From Paracoccaceae bacterium (GTDB lineage: Bacteria > Pseudomonadota > Alphaproteobacteria > Rhodobacterales > Rhodobacteraceae): a stretch of 64,000 nucleotides of DNA. The translations under genes were made by a program, and so were the position numbers. Below the pieces are notes generated by a model, which ran no database searches, was not told where the DNA came from, and saw nothing but the letters and a program-made list of their open reading frames with translations. Position 1 is the first letter of the stretch. Each line of letters starts with the position of its first letter. This document shows positions 18,781-27,209 of this stretch, piece after piece. The stretch covers positions 1-64,000 of the forward strand of contig JANSXY010000014.1 in NCBI GenBank assembly GCA_024742695.1, in the 5' to 3' direction.

Positions 18781-20706
18781 ATGCAGGCCGACGAGACGAC
18801 CGCCAAGCTGATGCGGGCCGGGCTGAACCTGATCCAGCAGGCGCTGTCGATCTACGACCGCGACCTGAAGCTTGCGCTGTGCAACCGCCCGTTCCAGGAG
18901 ATGTTCGACCTGCCCGAACATCTCGTCACCCCCGGCGCCGCCTTCGAGGACACGATCCGGTTTCTTGTCAACCGCGGCGAATATGGCCCCGTCGACGACG
19001 CGGAGGCCGCGGTGCGCGCCCGCGTCGACCAGGCCCGCGCCTTTCGCCCGCATTACATGGAACGCCGCCGCCCCGACGGCCGCACGATCTCGGTCGAGGG
19101 CGCGCCGCTGCCGCAGGGCGGCTGGGTCACGGTCTATACCGACATCACCGCGATGAAGCGGCAGGAGGCGCTGTTGCGCGCGCGGTCCGCCGAATTGTCC
19201 GACCAGCTTCTGGCGCATACCGAGCAACTCGCGCAGGCCAACCGGCAACTGGCGGCGACCAACGCCGCGCTGGAAGAAGCCAAGCGCGAACTGACCGAGA
19301 TCGAGGCCCGCACCCGGCTTGTGACGGAAATGACGCCGGCCCATATCGCGCATGTCGATCCCGGGCTGCGCTACACCTTTTCCAACCGCCGTCTGTCGGC
19401 GGTGATGCCCGGCAGCCTGTCCGACATCGTCGGCGTGCCGGTGGCCGAGGCGCTGGGGGCCGAGACCTTCGCGCGGATCGAACCGTGGCTGCGGCAGGCG
19501 CTGGCCGGCGAGGCCAACGTGTTCGAGATCACCCACGACCCCTCCGGCCGGCGCATCCGCATCGCGCTGACGCCCGACCGTGTCGGCGACGGCCCGGTGG
19601 CCGGCGTCTACATCCTATCGGCCGATGTCACCGCCGAGGCGCAGGCCCGCGCGGCGCTGACCCAGACCGCCAAGCGCGAACTGGCCGCGCAACTGACCTC
19701 CGGCCTCGCGCATGATTTCTCGAACCTGCTGACCATCATCCTCGGCCTTCAGGGCCGGGTGCTGCGCGCGGCCGATCTGCCCGGGGACGTGCGCGAGATG
19801 GCCGAGGCGACGCTGGCCGCCGCGCGCCGCGGCGGGGTGCTGCTGGACCGGATCGCGGCGATCTCGGGTCCGCGCGAGGTGCGCCCGGCGCCCGCGCTGA
19901 TCGGCGAGGTGCTGGCCGGGCTGCGCGCGCTGGCCGCGCCGACCCTGCCCGACGGGATCGAGCTGGCCATCCGGCAGGAGGCGCTGGAGGCGCCGCTGAT
20001 GCTGGATGCCGGGTCGCTGCAGGACAGCCTGCTGAACCTGATCCTGAACGCCAAGGACGCGATCGGCGAGGCGGCGGGCCGGATCGCGCTGACCGTGCGC
20101 CCGGTGCGCGACACCTGGGTGGAAATCACGGTCGACGATACCGGACCGGGCTTTTCCGAGGCCGCGCTCGACCAGGCTCTCGATCCGTTCTTCACCACCA
20201 AGGGCGGCGCCGGATCGGGCCTTGGCCTGTCGATGGTCTACGACCAAGCGCGGCTGTCGGGCGGCACCGTGAAGCTGGCGAACCGGCGCGAGGGCGGGGC
20301 GCGGGTGCGGCTCAGGCTGCCACTGCGTCCGGCCGAACCGCCGGCGGAACCCCGGCTCGTGCTTCTCGTCGAGGATACCGACGAGATTCGCGCCGACGTG
20401 CGCGAGATGCTGCGCCGGCTGGGCCACACGGTGATCGAGGCGGCGAGCGCGGAAGAGGCGCTGGGGCTTGTCGAGCTTCCGGGCATCGGGCTGGTGCTGT
20501 CCGACATCGGTCTGCCCGGCGAAACGGACGGCGTGGCCCTGGCCCGGACACTGGCGGATCGCGGCGTCGAGGCCCCGGTGCGGCTGATGACCTCGCTGCC
20601 GCCGGGCGACCGGCGGCGGGCCGAGGCCGGCGCGCTGCCGGTGATCACCAAGCCGTTCGGCGAGGCCGATCTTGCCGCCTTCCTCGACCTCGGGGGCGCG
20701 CAGTGA
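18781..20706 (+). CDS. hybrid sensor histidine kinase with PAS domains and receiver
   Basis: A 641-residue cytosolic sensor with no membrane segment. The order is an N-terminal PAS_7-like domain (about 10-125), a coiled coil (about 130-180), a second PAS-like domain (about 185-300), the H-box SGLAHDFSNLL with H311, an HATPase with N-box NLILNAKDAI, G1 DDTGPGF, F-box FFTTK and G2 GSGLGLSM, and a C-terminal receiver (about 525-641) with phospho-acceptor D575 (SDIGLP). The ATG follows AGGAGGAGCGG. The stop overlaps the response-regulator start (GTGA). It is divergent from the CoA-ligase/ABC operon, which is its most likely target by position. Confidence 0.92.
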   Translation: MQADETTAKLMRAGLNLIQQALSIYDRDLKLALCNRPFQEMFDLPEHLVTPGAAFEDTIRFLVNRGEYGPVDDAEAAVRARVDQARAFRPHYMERRRPDGRTISVEGAPLPQGGWVTVYTDITAMKRQEALLRARSAELSDQLLAHTEQLAQANRQLAATNAALEEAKRELTEIEARTRLVTEMTPAHIAHVDPGLRYTFSNRRLSAVMPGSLSDIVGVPVAEALGAETFARIEPWLRQALAGEANVFEITHDPSGRRIRIALTPDRVGDGPVAGVYILSADVTAEAQARAALTQTAKRELAAQLTSGLAHDFSNLLTIILGLQGRVLRAADLPGDVREMAEATLAAARRGGVLLDRIAAISGPREVRPAPALIGEVLAGLRALAAPTLPDGIELAIRQEALEAPLMLDAGSLQDSLLNLILNAKDAIGEAAGRIALTVRPVRDTWVEITVDDTGPGFSEAALDQALDPFFTTKGGAGSGLGLSMVYDQARLSGGTVKLANRREGGARVRLRLPLRPAEPPAEPRLVLLVEDTDEIRADVREMLRRLGHTVIEAASAEEALGLVELPGIGLVLSDIGLPGETDGVALARTLADRGVEAPVRLMTSLPPGDRRRAEAGALPVITKPFGEADLAAFLDLGGAQ

Positions 20707-21407
20707 CCGCGCCGCTGATCGCCATCCTCGACGACGAGCCGGAGATTCGCCGCCTGCTGGTCGACACGCTGGAAGAGGCCGGGTTCCGCACCGCCGGCTA
20801 TGGCCGCGCCACGGAGTTCGAGGCCGGACTGAAGCGCAACCCGCCCGATGTCTGCCTCGTCGATCTTGGCCTGCCGGACCGCGACGGGCTGGCGCTTGTG
20901 CATCGGCTGGCCCTGGAATCGGGGGCGGCGATCATCATCGTGTCGGGCCGCGCTCAGGTGCAGGACCGTGTAACGGGGCTGGAGCTGGGCGCCGACGACT
21001 ACATCATCAAGCCCTTCGACCCGGCCGAGGTCGTGGCCCGCGTCCGCGCCCGGCTGCGCAAGGGCGGCGCGAAGGAGGATCGCGCCGGCGCGACCGCCCG
21101 CTTCGCCGGCTGGACCGCGCATTTCGATCGCTACGTGCTGGAGGATGCGACCGGCCGGCAGGTGCCGTTCTCCCATGCCGAGGGCGAGGTGCTGCGGCTC
21201 TTTCTCGACAGTCCCAAGCGGCTGATCTCGCGCGCGCAGATGCAGGAGGCGCTGGGCGGCGCGGCCGGCGACAGCTTCGACAGGGCGATGGACGTGCGGA
21301 TCTCGCGGCTGAGAACCAAGCTGGGCGAAGACCCGAAGAACCCGCGCCTGATCAAGACGATCTACGGCGCGGGATACATCTTTCTCGGCGATGTCGCCTG
21401 GGGCTGA
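20703..21407 (+). CDS. OmpR/PhoB-family response regulator
   Basis: A 234-residue regulator with a GTG start overlapping the kinase stop. The receiver domain has acidic residues D10/D11 and phospho-acceptor D54 (CLVDLGLP), and KPFD supplies the conserved Lys. The C-terminal winged helix (about 130-230) has the typical RTKLGEDPKNPRLIKTIYG-type recognition region near the end. It is the direct output partner of the upstream hybrid kinase, which itself carries a second receiver, so the pair may work as a branched phosphotransfer. The target promoters are unknown. Confidence 0.92.
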   Translation: MTAPLIAILDDEPEIRRLLVDTLEEAGFRTAGYGRATEFEAGLKRNPPDVCLVDLGLPDRDGLALVHRLALESGAAIIIVSGRAQVQDRVTGLELGADDYIIKPFDPAEVVARVRARLRKGGAKEDRAGATARFAGWTAHFDRYVLEDATGRQVPFSHAEGEVLRLFLDSPKRLISRAQMQEALGGAAGDSFDRAMDVRISRLRTKLGEDPKNPRLIKTIYGAGYIFLGDVAWG

Positions 21408-21542
21408 ACCCGGTTCCATGCGGTTCCCCGTGGGCCTTGCCCAACGCGACACGGGCGGCGACCGGCCCGAGGGGTGGGCGCTGCCCCCTTCCCCTCGCCC
21501 CCGCCATCTGCTTGAGTGCCCGCCGCCAGACCGGAGACGAGC

Positions 21543-22598
21543 ATGACGCATCTGTGGGTCCGCGCCGAACAGCGGCCGAACGAGGAACGGGTGGGGCTGA
21601 CCCCCGAGGGCGCGCGGGCGCTGATCGACGCGGGCATCGCCGTGACCATCGAGGAAAGCTCCGTCCGCGCGATCCCGATCGACGGCTACCGCGACACGGG
21701 CTGCGCCATCGCGCCCGAAAACGCCTGGCCCAGCGCACCGCGGGACGCGATCGTCTTCGGGCTGAAGGAACTGCCCGAGGACGGCACGCCGCTGATCCAC
21801 CGCCACATCATGTTCGGCCATGCCTACAAGGGCCAGCCGGTCGGCCGCGTCCTGCTACAACGGTTCAAGGCCGGCGGCGGTACGCTCTACGACCTCGAAT
21901 ACCTCGTCGACGAGGCCGGCCGTCGCGTCGCCGCCTTCGGCTACTGGGCGGGCTTCGCCGGGGCCGCCGTGGCGCTGAAATGCTGGGCCGCGCAGCAGCG
22001 CGGCGGCCTTTGCGGCGCGGTCGCGAAATACCCCGGCAAGGACGCGCTTCTGGCCGATCTCGCGGCGGAACTCGACGCCACCGGCGCCGCCCGCCCGCGC
22101 GCCATCGTGATCGGCGCGCTGGGCCGTGTCGGCACCGGGGCTTCCGACCTCTGCGCGGCGATGGACGTCGCCGTGACGAAATGGGACATCGCGGAAACCG
22201 CCCACGGCGGCCCGTTCCCCGAGGTGCTGGAACACGAGGTGTTCCTCAACTGCATCCTCGCGCGCCCCGGCTGCCCGGTCTTCGTGCCCGCCGATGGCGT
22301 GACCGCGCCGCGCGACCTGACCGTGATCGGCGACATCGCCTGCGATCCGACCTCCGATTTCTCGCCGATCAAGGTCTACGATCGGGTGACGGACTGGGCC
22401 GCCCCGGCGCTGCGGGTGGCGCAAGACCCGCCGCTCGACGTCACCGCGATCGACAACCTGCCCTCGCTCCTGCCGGTCGAAAGCTCGCAGGACTACGCCG
22501 CGCAGCTTCTGCCCTCGCTCCTGGCCCTCGGCGCGCTCGACGCGGGCGTCTGGGGCCGGGCGAAGGCGGAATTCGACCGGCATGTCGCCGCAGTCTGA
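21543..22598 (+). CDS. saccharopine dehydrogenase (NAD+, L-lysine-forming) family
   Basis: A 351-residue LYS1-like enzyme of the alanine dehydrogenase/PNT fold. It interconverts saccharopine with lysine plus 2-oxoglutarate. The N-terminal WVRAEQRPNEERVGLTPEG carries the family Arg and Lys/Glu positions, and the Rossmann nucleotide motif is VIGALGRVGTGA. The ATG at 21543 is chosen for the GGAGACGAGC ribosome-binding site and the family start; the frame extends 27 nt further upstream. It is followed 11 bp later by a second saccharopine-dehydrogenase-family gene. The bacterium also carries dap genes in this window, so the pair more likely degrades lysine. Confidence 0.88.
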   Translation: MTHLWVRAEQRPNEERVGLTPEGARALIDAGIAVTIEESSVRAIPIDGYRDTGCAIAPENAWPSAPRDAIVFGLKELPEDGTPLIHRHIMFGHAYKGQPVGRVLLQRFKAGGGTLYDLEYLVDEAGRRVAAFGYWAGFAGAAVALKCWAAQQRGGLCGAVAKYPGKDALLADLAAELDATGAARPRAIVIGALGRVGTGASDLCAAMDVAVTKWDIAETAHGGPFPEVLEHEVFLNCILARPGCPVFVPADGVTAPRDLTVIGDIACDPTSDFSPIKVYDRVTDWAAPALRVAQDPPLDVTAIDNLPSLLPVESSQDYAAQLLPSLLALGALDAGVWGRAKAEFDRHVAAV

Positions 22599-22609
22599 AG
22601 GAGAAACCC

Positions 22610-23764
22610 ATGACGATCCATTGGTGTGGCACCGGCCTGTCGGCCATTCCCGGACTGCGCCGCCTGATCGCGGCGGGCCGGCCCGTCACCGTCTGGAACC
22701 GCACGGCCGACAAGGCCCGCGCCGCGGTCGGCGACCTGACCGACGACATCCGAACCTTCGACATGGACGCGCTGGAGTCGGTTCTGGCGAAGGGCGACGT
22801 TGTCGTGTCGATGCTGCCGGGCGACCACCACGTGCCGCTGGCGACGCTGTGCATCGCCAAGGGCGCGCATTTCGTCTCGTCGTCCTACATCGCGCCCGAG
22901 ATGCGCGCGCTTGACGACGCCGCGCGCGAGGCCGGCGTGGCGCTGGTCAACGAGGTCGGGCTGGACCCCGGCATCGATCACCTGATGGCGCATGATCTTG
23001 TCGCGGCCTACCGCGCCAGCCCGGCCTACGCGCCGGACAACGTGATTTCCTTCACCTCCTATTGCGGCGGCATCCCGAAGAACGCGAACGCGTTCCGCTA
23101 CAAGTTCTCGTGGTCGCCGCTGGGCGTGCTGAAGGCGCTGCGCTCTCCGTCGCGCTCGCTGAAGGATTTCTCCGAGTTGCGGGTGGACCGGCCCTGGGAC
23201 GCGATCAGCGCCTATTCCGCGCCCTTGCCGCAACCCGAAACCTTCGAGGTCTACCCGAACCGCGACAGCCTGCCGTTCATGGCGGATTACCGTTTCGATC
23301 CGGCCTGGACGGTGCGCGATTTCGTGCGCGGCACCCTGCGGCTGAATGGCTGGGCCGAGGCATGGGCCGATGTCTTCGCCGAGATCGAGACGCTGTCCGG
23401 CGCGGCGGGAGAGGCGCGGCTGCGCGAGATGTCCGAGGGGTTCTGGCGCGACAACGCCTATGGCCCGGCCGAGGACGACCCCGACCGCGTCGTGCTGTTC
23501 GTCTCGCTCAAGGCCGAGAAGGGCGGCAGGCCCGTCTGGCACCAGACCTGGGCGATGGATGCCTGGGGCGACGTGCGCGGCACCGCGATGGCCCGGCTTG
23601 TGTCGATCCCGGTCGCGCTGGCGGTCGAGGCGGTGCTGAACCGCGAGATCCCGGTCGGCGTGCATCCCGCGCCGCACGATCCGAAACTCGTGGCGCGCTG
23701 GCTCGACGAGGTCGGGCACCTGGCCCAACATCTCGAACGGGTCGACCACCTCCTCAAGGGCTGA
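22610..23764 (+). CDS. saccharopine dehydrogenase (L-glutamate-forming) family, LYS9-like
   Basis: A 384-residue oxidoreductase of the saccharopine reductase family, expected to split saccharopine into glutamate and aminoadipate semialdehyde. The N-terminal Rossmann motif GTGLSAIPGL is a variant without the usual GxGxxG spacing. The family core NEVGLDPGIDHLMA and the GGIPKNANAFRYKFSWSP region are unmistakable. An AAGGAG ribosome-binding site precedes the ATG. Together with the gene upstream it makes a complete saccharopine route on two polypeptides. Confidence 0.88.
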   Translation: MTIHWCGTGLSAIPGLRRLIAAGRPVTVWNRTADKARAAVGDLTDDIRTFDMDALESVLAKGDVVVSMLPGDHHVPLATLCIAKGAHFVSSSYIAPEMRALDDAAREAGVALVNEVGLDPGIDHLMAHDLVAAYRASPAYAPDNVISFTSYCGGIPKNANAFRYKFSWSPLGVLKALRSPSRSLKDFSELRVDRPWDAISAYSAPLPQPETFEVYPNRDSLPFMADYRFDPAWTVRDFVRGTLRLNGWAEAWADVFAEIETLSGAAGEARLREMSEGFWRDNAYGPAEDDPDRVVLFVSLKAEKGGRPVWHQTWAMDAWGDVRGTAMARLVSIPVALAVEAVLNREIPVGVHPAPHDPKLVARWLDEVGHLAQHLERVDHLLKG

Positions 23765-23790
23765 AACCCCCGCAGGAAACGGAGAGGGCG

Positions 23791-24189
23791 ATGAGCGGCG
23801 AGACGAACCTCGACATCCTGCTGCGGACGCTCACCGCCACGCTCGACCCCGAGACCTACGTCTTCGCGACCCTGCCGGGCGGGGCGGCGCCCGCCGGCCT
23901 CGTCCCGCGCATGGCGTTTCACGAGGCCGAGGGGCTGACGCTGATCCTGACACGGGCCGAGGCCGAGGCGCACGGCATCGCGCACGAGTTTCCCTGCCGG
24001 AGGATCACGCTTGACGTGCATTCCTCGCTGGCGGCGGTCGGTTTCATCGCCCGGATCGCCACCGAGCTTGCGCGCGAGGGAATGGGGGTGAACCCGGTAT
24101 CGGGCTTCTACCACGATCACCTGTTCGTCCCCGACGGCCGCGAGGACGAGGCGCTGGCGATCCTCGCCCGGATCGCCGCCGGCGCCTGA
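23791..24189 (+). CDS. ACT_3 (DUF2241) domain protein
   Basis: A 132-residue protein of the ACT_3 family, recognised by LDVHSSLAAVGFIARI and the terminal GFYHDHLFVPDGREDEAL. ACT-type domains bind small ligands, often amino acids. This family has no firmly established role. It lies 26 bp behind the saccharopine genes in the same direction with GGAGAGGGCG before the ATG, so it is probably cotranscribed and could sense lysine or a breakdown product; that is inference. Confidence 0.8.
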   Translation: MSGETNLDILLRTLTATLDPETYVFATLPGGAAPAGLVPRMAFHEAEGLTLILTRAEAEAHGIAHEFPCRRITLDVHSSLAAVGFIARIATELAREGMGVNPVSGFYHDHLFVPDGREDEALAILARIAAGA

Positions 24190-24214
24190 CCGTACCGCGC
24201 CGCAACGCGCCGGG

Positions 24215-24616
24215 TCAGACCGATTTCAGGATCTCGTCCTCGGCATCCTCGACGGAAATGCCCAGCGCATCCAGCCCGGCCTCCAGGTAATCCGACAGAA
24301 GCGGCACGCCCAGAAGATAGCGCGAGGTCGGGCCGGTCTTTTCCATCCGCGCGGTATCGATCGCCTCTGCCAACTCGTCGGCCCCGTAGGTTTCGCGCCC
24401 GATCCACATCAGCGCCACGAGGCTGGTCTGTTCGTCGTCGTTCAGCCCGTCGATGAAGGCGCGCAGTTCCGCCTCCGTCGCGTCGCCGGCCCGCGCCTCC
24501 AGGATCGAGTCGGCATCGGCATCGTCGCCGGCGGTGTCCCACGTGCCGACCTTGGCATCGATCTCACGCGCCCGGATGATGACCTGGGCAACCTTGGCGG
24601 GGCTGATCTGAAGCAT
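24215..24616 (-). CDS. DUF3775 family protein
   Basis: A 133-residue acidic protein starting MLQISPAKVAQVIIRAREIDAKVG, which matches the alphaproteobacterial DUF3775 family as I recall it. It contains the motif LVALMWIGRETY and an acidic C-terminus. There are no cysteines, membrane segments or signal peptide. No function is known. It is convergent with the ACT_3 gene and separated by 64 bp from the next minus-strand operon, so it may have its own promoter or receive read-through. Confidence 0.75.
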   Translation of the reverse strand: MLQISPAKVAQVIIRAREIDAKVGTWDTAGDDADADSILEARAGDATEAELRAFIDGLNDDEQTSLVALMWIGRETYGADELAEAIDTARMEKTGPTSRYLLGVPLLSDYLEAGLDALGISVEDAEDEILKSV

Positions 24617-24680
24617 GGCGTTCTCCTCTTCCCTCGCAGTTTCCGCGCATCCGCGCGGCAGCGCAAGCGGAACCGGCGGC

Positions 24681-25412
24681 TCAGGAGAACAGGCGGAAAT
24701 AGGCCCAGTCGGGCAGGAACTGGCTCAGCCGGAACACCGCGCCGAAGCCGCGCGGGAAATTCGCGGCGAAGCGGCGCGTGTTCATGTGCGCGAACATCCG
24801 GTCCGCCGCCTGCCCCGGTTCCATCAGGAACGGCATGCGGAACTCGTTCTTGTCCGTCAGGCGGGTGCGGATGAAGCCGGGGTTGGCAAGCTGCACCTCC
24901 ACCCCGGTCTTGCGCAGATCGGCATGCATCGTCTCGGCAAGCGACATCACCGCGGCCTTCGACGCGCCGTAGCCCACCGCGCCCGGCAGCCCGCGAAAGC
25001 CCGACAGCGAGCCTGTCAGCACGATATGCCCCCGGCCGCGCGCCACCATCGCCGGCACGACATGGCCCAGAACCCGCGCCGCGCCGGTGAAGTTGATGTC
25101 GCACATCGCCTCCACCTGGTCGGCGTTCCAGTCCTGCGACCGCATCGGCCAGTAGACCCCGGCAAGCCACACCAGCCCGTCGATCTCCCCGGCTGCCGCC
25201 GCCGCCGCGCCGACCGACCCGGCATCCGCCACGTCGACGGCCACGGCGCGCGCCGGGCCGGGCAGGGATCCGGCCAGGTCCGCCAACCGGTCGGCATTGC
25301 GGGCCGAAAGGATCAGGTCGGCCCCGGCGGCCGACATCCGCTCTGCCAGCGCGCGGCCCAGCCCTTCCGACGCGCCGACCAGCCAGTAGCGTTTGCCCGA
25401 CCAGTCCCTCAC
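24681..25412 (-). CDS. SDR family oxidoreductase in the RpoE-linked operon
   Basis: A 243-residue short-chain dehydrogenase. It has a GASEGLG nucleotide motif, the TGSLSG catalytic Ser region and YGASK with catalytic Tyr and Lys. It starts with GTG overlapping the stop of the DUF3833 gene (GTGA). By gene order it corresponds to RSP_1087 of Rhodobacter sphaeroides, the last gene of the sigma-E-dependent operon RSP_1091-1087 (recalled, not searched). A lipid-related carbonyl or alcohol substrate is plausible. Confidence 0.85.
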   Translation of the reverse strand: MRDWSGKRYWLVGASEGLGRALAERMSAAGADLILSARNADRLADLAGSLPGPARAVAVDVADAGSVGAAAAAAGEIDGLVWLAGVYWPMRSQDWNADQVEAMCDINFTGAARVLGHVVPAMVARGRGHIVLTGSLSGFRGLPGAVGYGASKAAVMSLAETMHADLRKTGVEVQLANPGFIRTRLTDKNEFRMPFLMEPGQAADRMFAHMNTRRFAANFPRGFGAVFRLSQFLPDWAYFRLFS

Positions 25413-25969
25413 GCCGGAACCCGGCGCATCGTCGCCACCAGTTCGGCCACCTTGATGCCGAACTTGCGGAACTGGCTGCGGTTCACGATCGTGCCATTCG
25501 GGGCGAGATACATCCAGTCGGTGACCGACAGGACATGCCCGCCGGCATCTTCCGGCAGCCGGATCCGGTAACGCAGAACGACCGATCCGCCCTCCTGCCG
25601 GCCGGTGCCGGTGCCGACGAGATCGGGGGCCTCGGCGCGGATCGCGCCGTCGTTGCCCAGCGTGAGGTTCCATTCGCGGGCCTGGGTCGCGCCGCTGTCG
25701 TACCGGAAATCCTCGGTCATCCGGCAGGTGTTGCCGTCCCAGCGGGCGTCCATGTCGGCCACGAAGCGCGACGTCACGCGGCCGGTGGGGCCGAAGATCA
25801 CGCCTTCGCACAGGATCGGGCCCTGCAACTCGCGCCGGATGTCGAAGGCGGGGCCCTTGTCGGTGTAGTCGGAAGATTTCTGGCCGGCGAAGCCCAGGTA
25901 ATGGCCGCGCAATGCCGTCAATGCGAAGGCCAGCGCGGCGCCAAGGGCGAGGGTCAGGGCCGTTGTCAT
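25409..25969 (-). CDS. DUF3833 family protein
   Basis: A 186-residue protein. The N-terminal hydrophobic stretch (about residues 4-20) looks like a signal anchor or uncleaved signal peptide, followed by a beta-rich, lipocalin-like body (RELQGPILCEGVIFGPTGRV, WMYLAPNGTIVNRS). This matches DUF3833, whose members are exported or membrane-associated and usually neighbours of lipid-modifying genes. GGAGG lies six bases before the ATG. Gene order matches RSP_1088. A lipid-binding role is speculative. Confidence 0.8.
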   Translation of the reverse strand: MTTALTLALGAALAFALTALRGHYLGFAGQKSSDYTDKGPAFDIRRELQGPILCEGVIFGPTGRVTSRFVADMDARWDGNTCRMTEDFRYDSGATQAREWNLTLGNDGAIRAEAPDLVGTGTGRQEGGSVVLRYRIRLPEDAGGHVLSVTDWMYLAPNGTIVNRSQFRKFGIKVAELVATMRRVPA

Positions 25970-25970
25970 C

Positions 25971-27209
25971 TCAATCCTCCCGGATCGGGGTTGCCGCAAG
26001 CAGCGCCGCGGCAACCAGTTTCAAGGCGCAGGGCAGAAGCGCGTAGAGCGCGCCCAGGGTCACCAGCGCGGCCTCGGGATTGGGGCCGGCGCTGGAAAAG
26101 CCCGCGCGCTCCAGCACGGGCAGAAGGGTCACCGCCGCGAAGGCCAGCGTGAATTTCGAGGCGAAGGCCCACAGGCCGAAGCCCTGGTCCGCGCCGGCGC
26201 CCAGCCCGGCCTCGGCCAGCCGCCGCGCGAAGAGCGCCGGCAGGATCACCATGTCCGCGCCCAGCGCGGCGCCGGAGGCGAGGCAGATCACCGCGAAGGG
26301 CAGCACATCGCCGGGGCCCAGAAGCGCGGCCCAGCCGAAGGCCGCGATCGACAGCGCCATCGCGGCCAGCAGCACCGGCCGCGCGCCCCATGTCCGCGCC
26401 GCGCGCGACCAGATCGGCGCGGCGATCCCGGCAGCCACGAAGAACAGCAGCAGAAGCGGCCCTTCCCAGCCCGGCGCGGCCAGCCGGCTTTCGACGAAGA
26501 AAAGGAACAGCGTGGCGGTCACCGCAAGGGGCGCGGCATTGACCAGCGCCAGCAACAGAAGCCGCCGCGCCAGCGGATCGGCCAGCACCGCGGCGAAACC
26601 CGGCCCGCCTTCGGGGCCTGCGACGCGGCCCGCCCAGTCGCCGCGCATCGCCAGCACCGCGGCGAGGCACAGCACGGCAAAGCCCAGCGCGAAGCCGGCA
26701 TAGGGCGTGGTCATCGCGGGGGCGAGCGCGGCGGGCGCCAGCGCGGCCAGGCTCACCCCGGCCAGCGCCCCGCCCTCGCGCCATCCGGCAAGCCGCAGAT
26801 GCCCGCCCGGCCCCAGCGCCGCGGCCCGTTCCACCCCGCGGGAATAGAACACGATGGTCAGGAAGCTGTAGGCCGAGAACAGCGCCACCAGCATCAGCGC
26901 GAACCACCAAAGCGGCGCCACCGGCGGGCGCACGGCGAACAGCCCGAGCATCGCGGCACCCAGGATCGCCACACCGAGCACGACGGCGGTGCCACGCCAC
27001 CGCCCCAGCCGCGCCGCCAGCCAGCCAAGGCCCGGATCCTGCACCAGGTCGATCAGCCTGAGGCCGAACAGCACCGCGCCCAGCGCGGCAAGGCTGACGC
27101 CGAATTCGTCGGCATAGACCTTGGGCGCGTGGATGTAGATCGGCAGCCCGGCCGAGGCCAGCATCGCCGCGAAAAGCGCATAGGCCGGCAGGGGCGCCGC
27201 CCGGCTCAC
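25971..27209 (-). CDS. MFS transporter (GPH/MelB-like)
   Basis: A 412-residue membrane protein with about twelve hydrophobic segments and the loop motif LRLIDLVQDPGLGWLAARLGRWRG, typical of the glycoside-pentoside-hexuronide:cation symporter group. MelB-like members also include lysolipid transporters. Gene order matches RSP_1089. Its start overlaps the ufaO-like stop region and its stop lies one base before the DUF3833 start. Given the membrane-lipid operon, a lipid or lipid-head-group substrate is possible but unproven. Confidence 0.85.
   Translation of the reverse strand: MSRAAPLPAYALFAAMLASAGLPIYIHAPKVYADEFGVSLAALGAVLFGLRLIDLVQDPGLGWLAARLGRWRGTAVVLGVAILGAAMLGLFAVRPPVAPLWWFALMLVALFSAYSFLTIVFYSRGVERAAALGPGGHLRLAGWREGGALAGVSLAALAPAALAPAMTTPYAGFALGFAVLCLAAVLAMRGDWAGRVAGPEGGPGFAAVLADPLARRLLLLALVNAAPLAVTATLFLFFVESRLAAPGWEGPLLLLFFVAAGIAAPIWSRAARTWGARPVLLAAMALSIAAFGWAALLGPGDVLPFAVICLASGAALGADMVILPALFARRLAEAGLGAGADQGFGLWAFASKFTLAFAAVTLLPVLERAGFSSAGPNPEAALVTLGALYALLPCALKLVAAALLAATPIRED

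Noticed and set aside
20672-23764. A 1,030-codon frame apparently fusing sequence upstream to the LYS9-like protein
   Set aside because: The first two-thirds are an out-of-frame shadow of the response regulator and the LYS1-like gene. The real gene starts at 22610 with its own AAGGAG.
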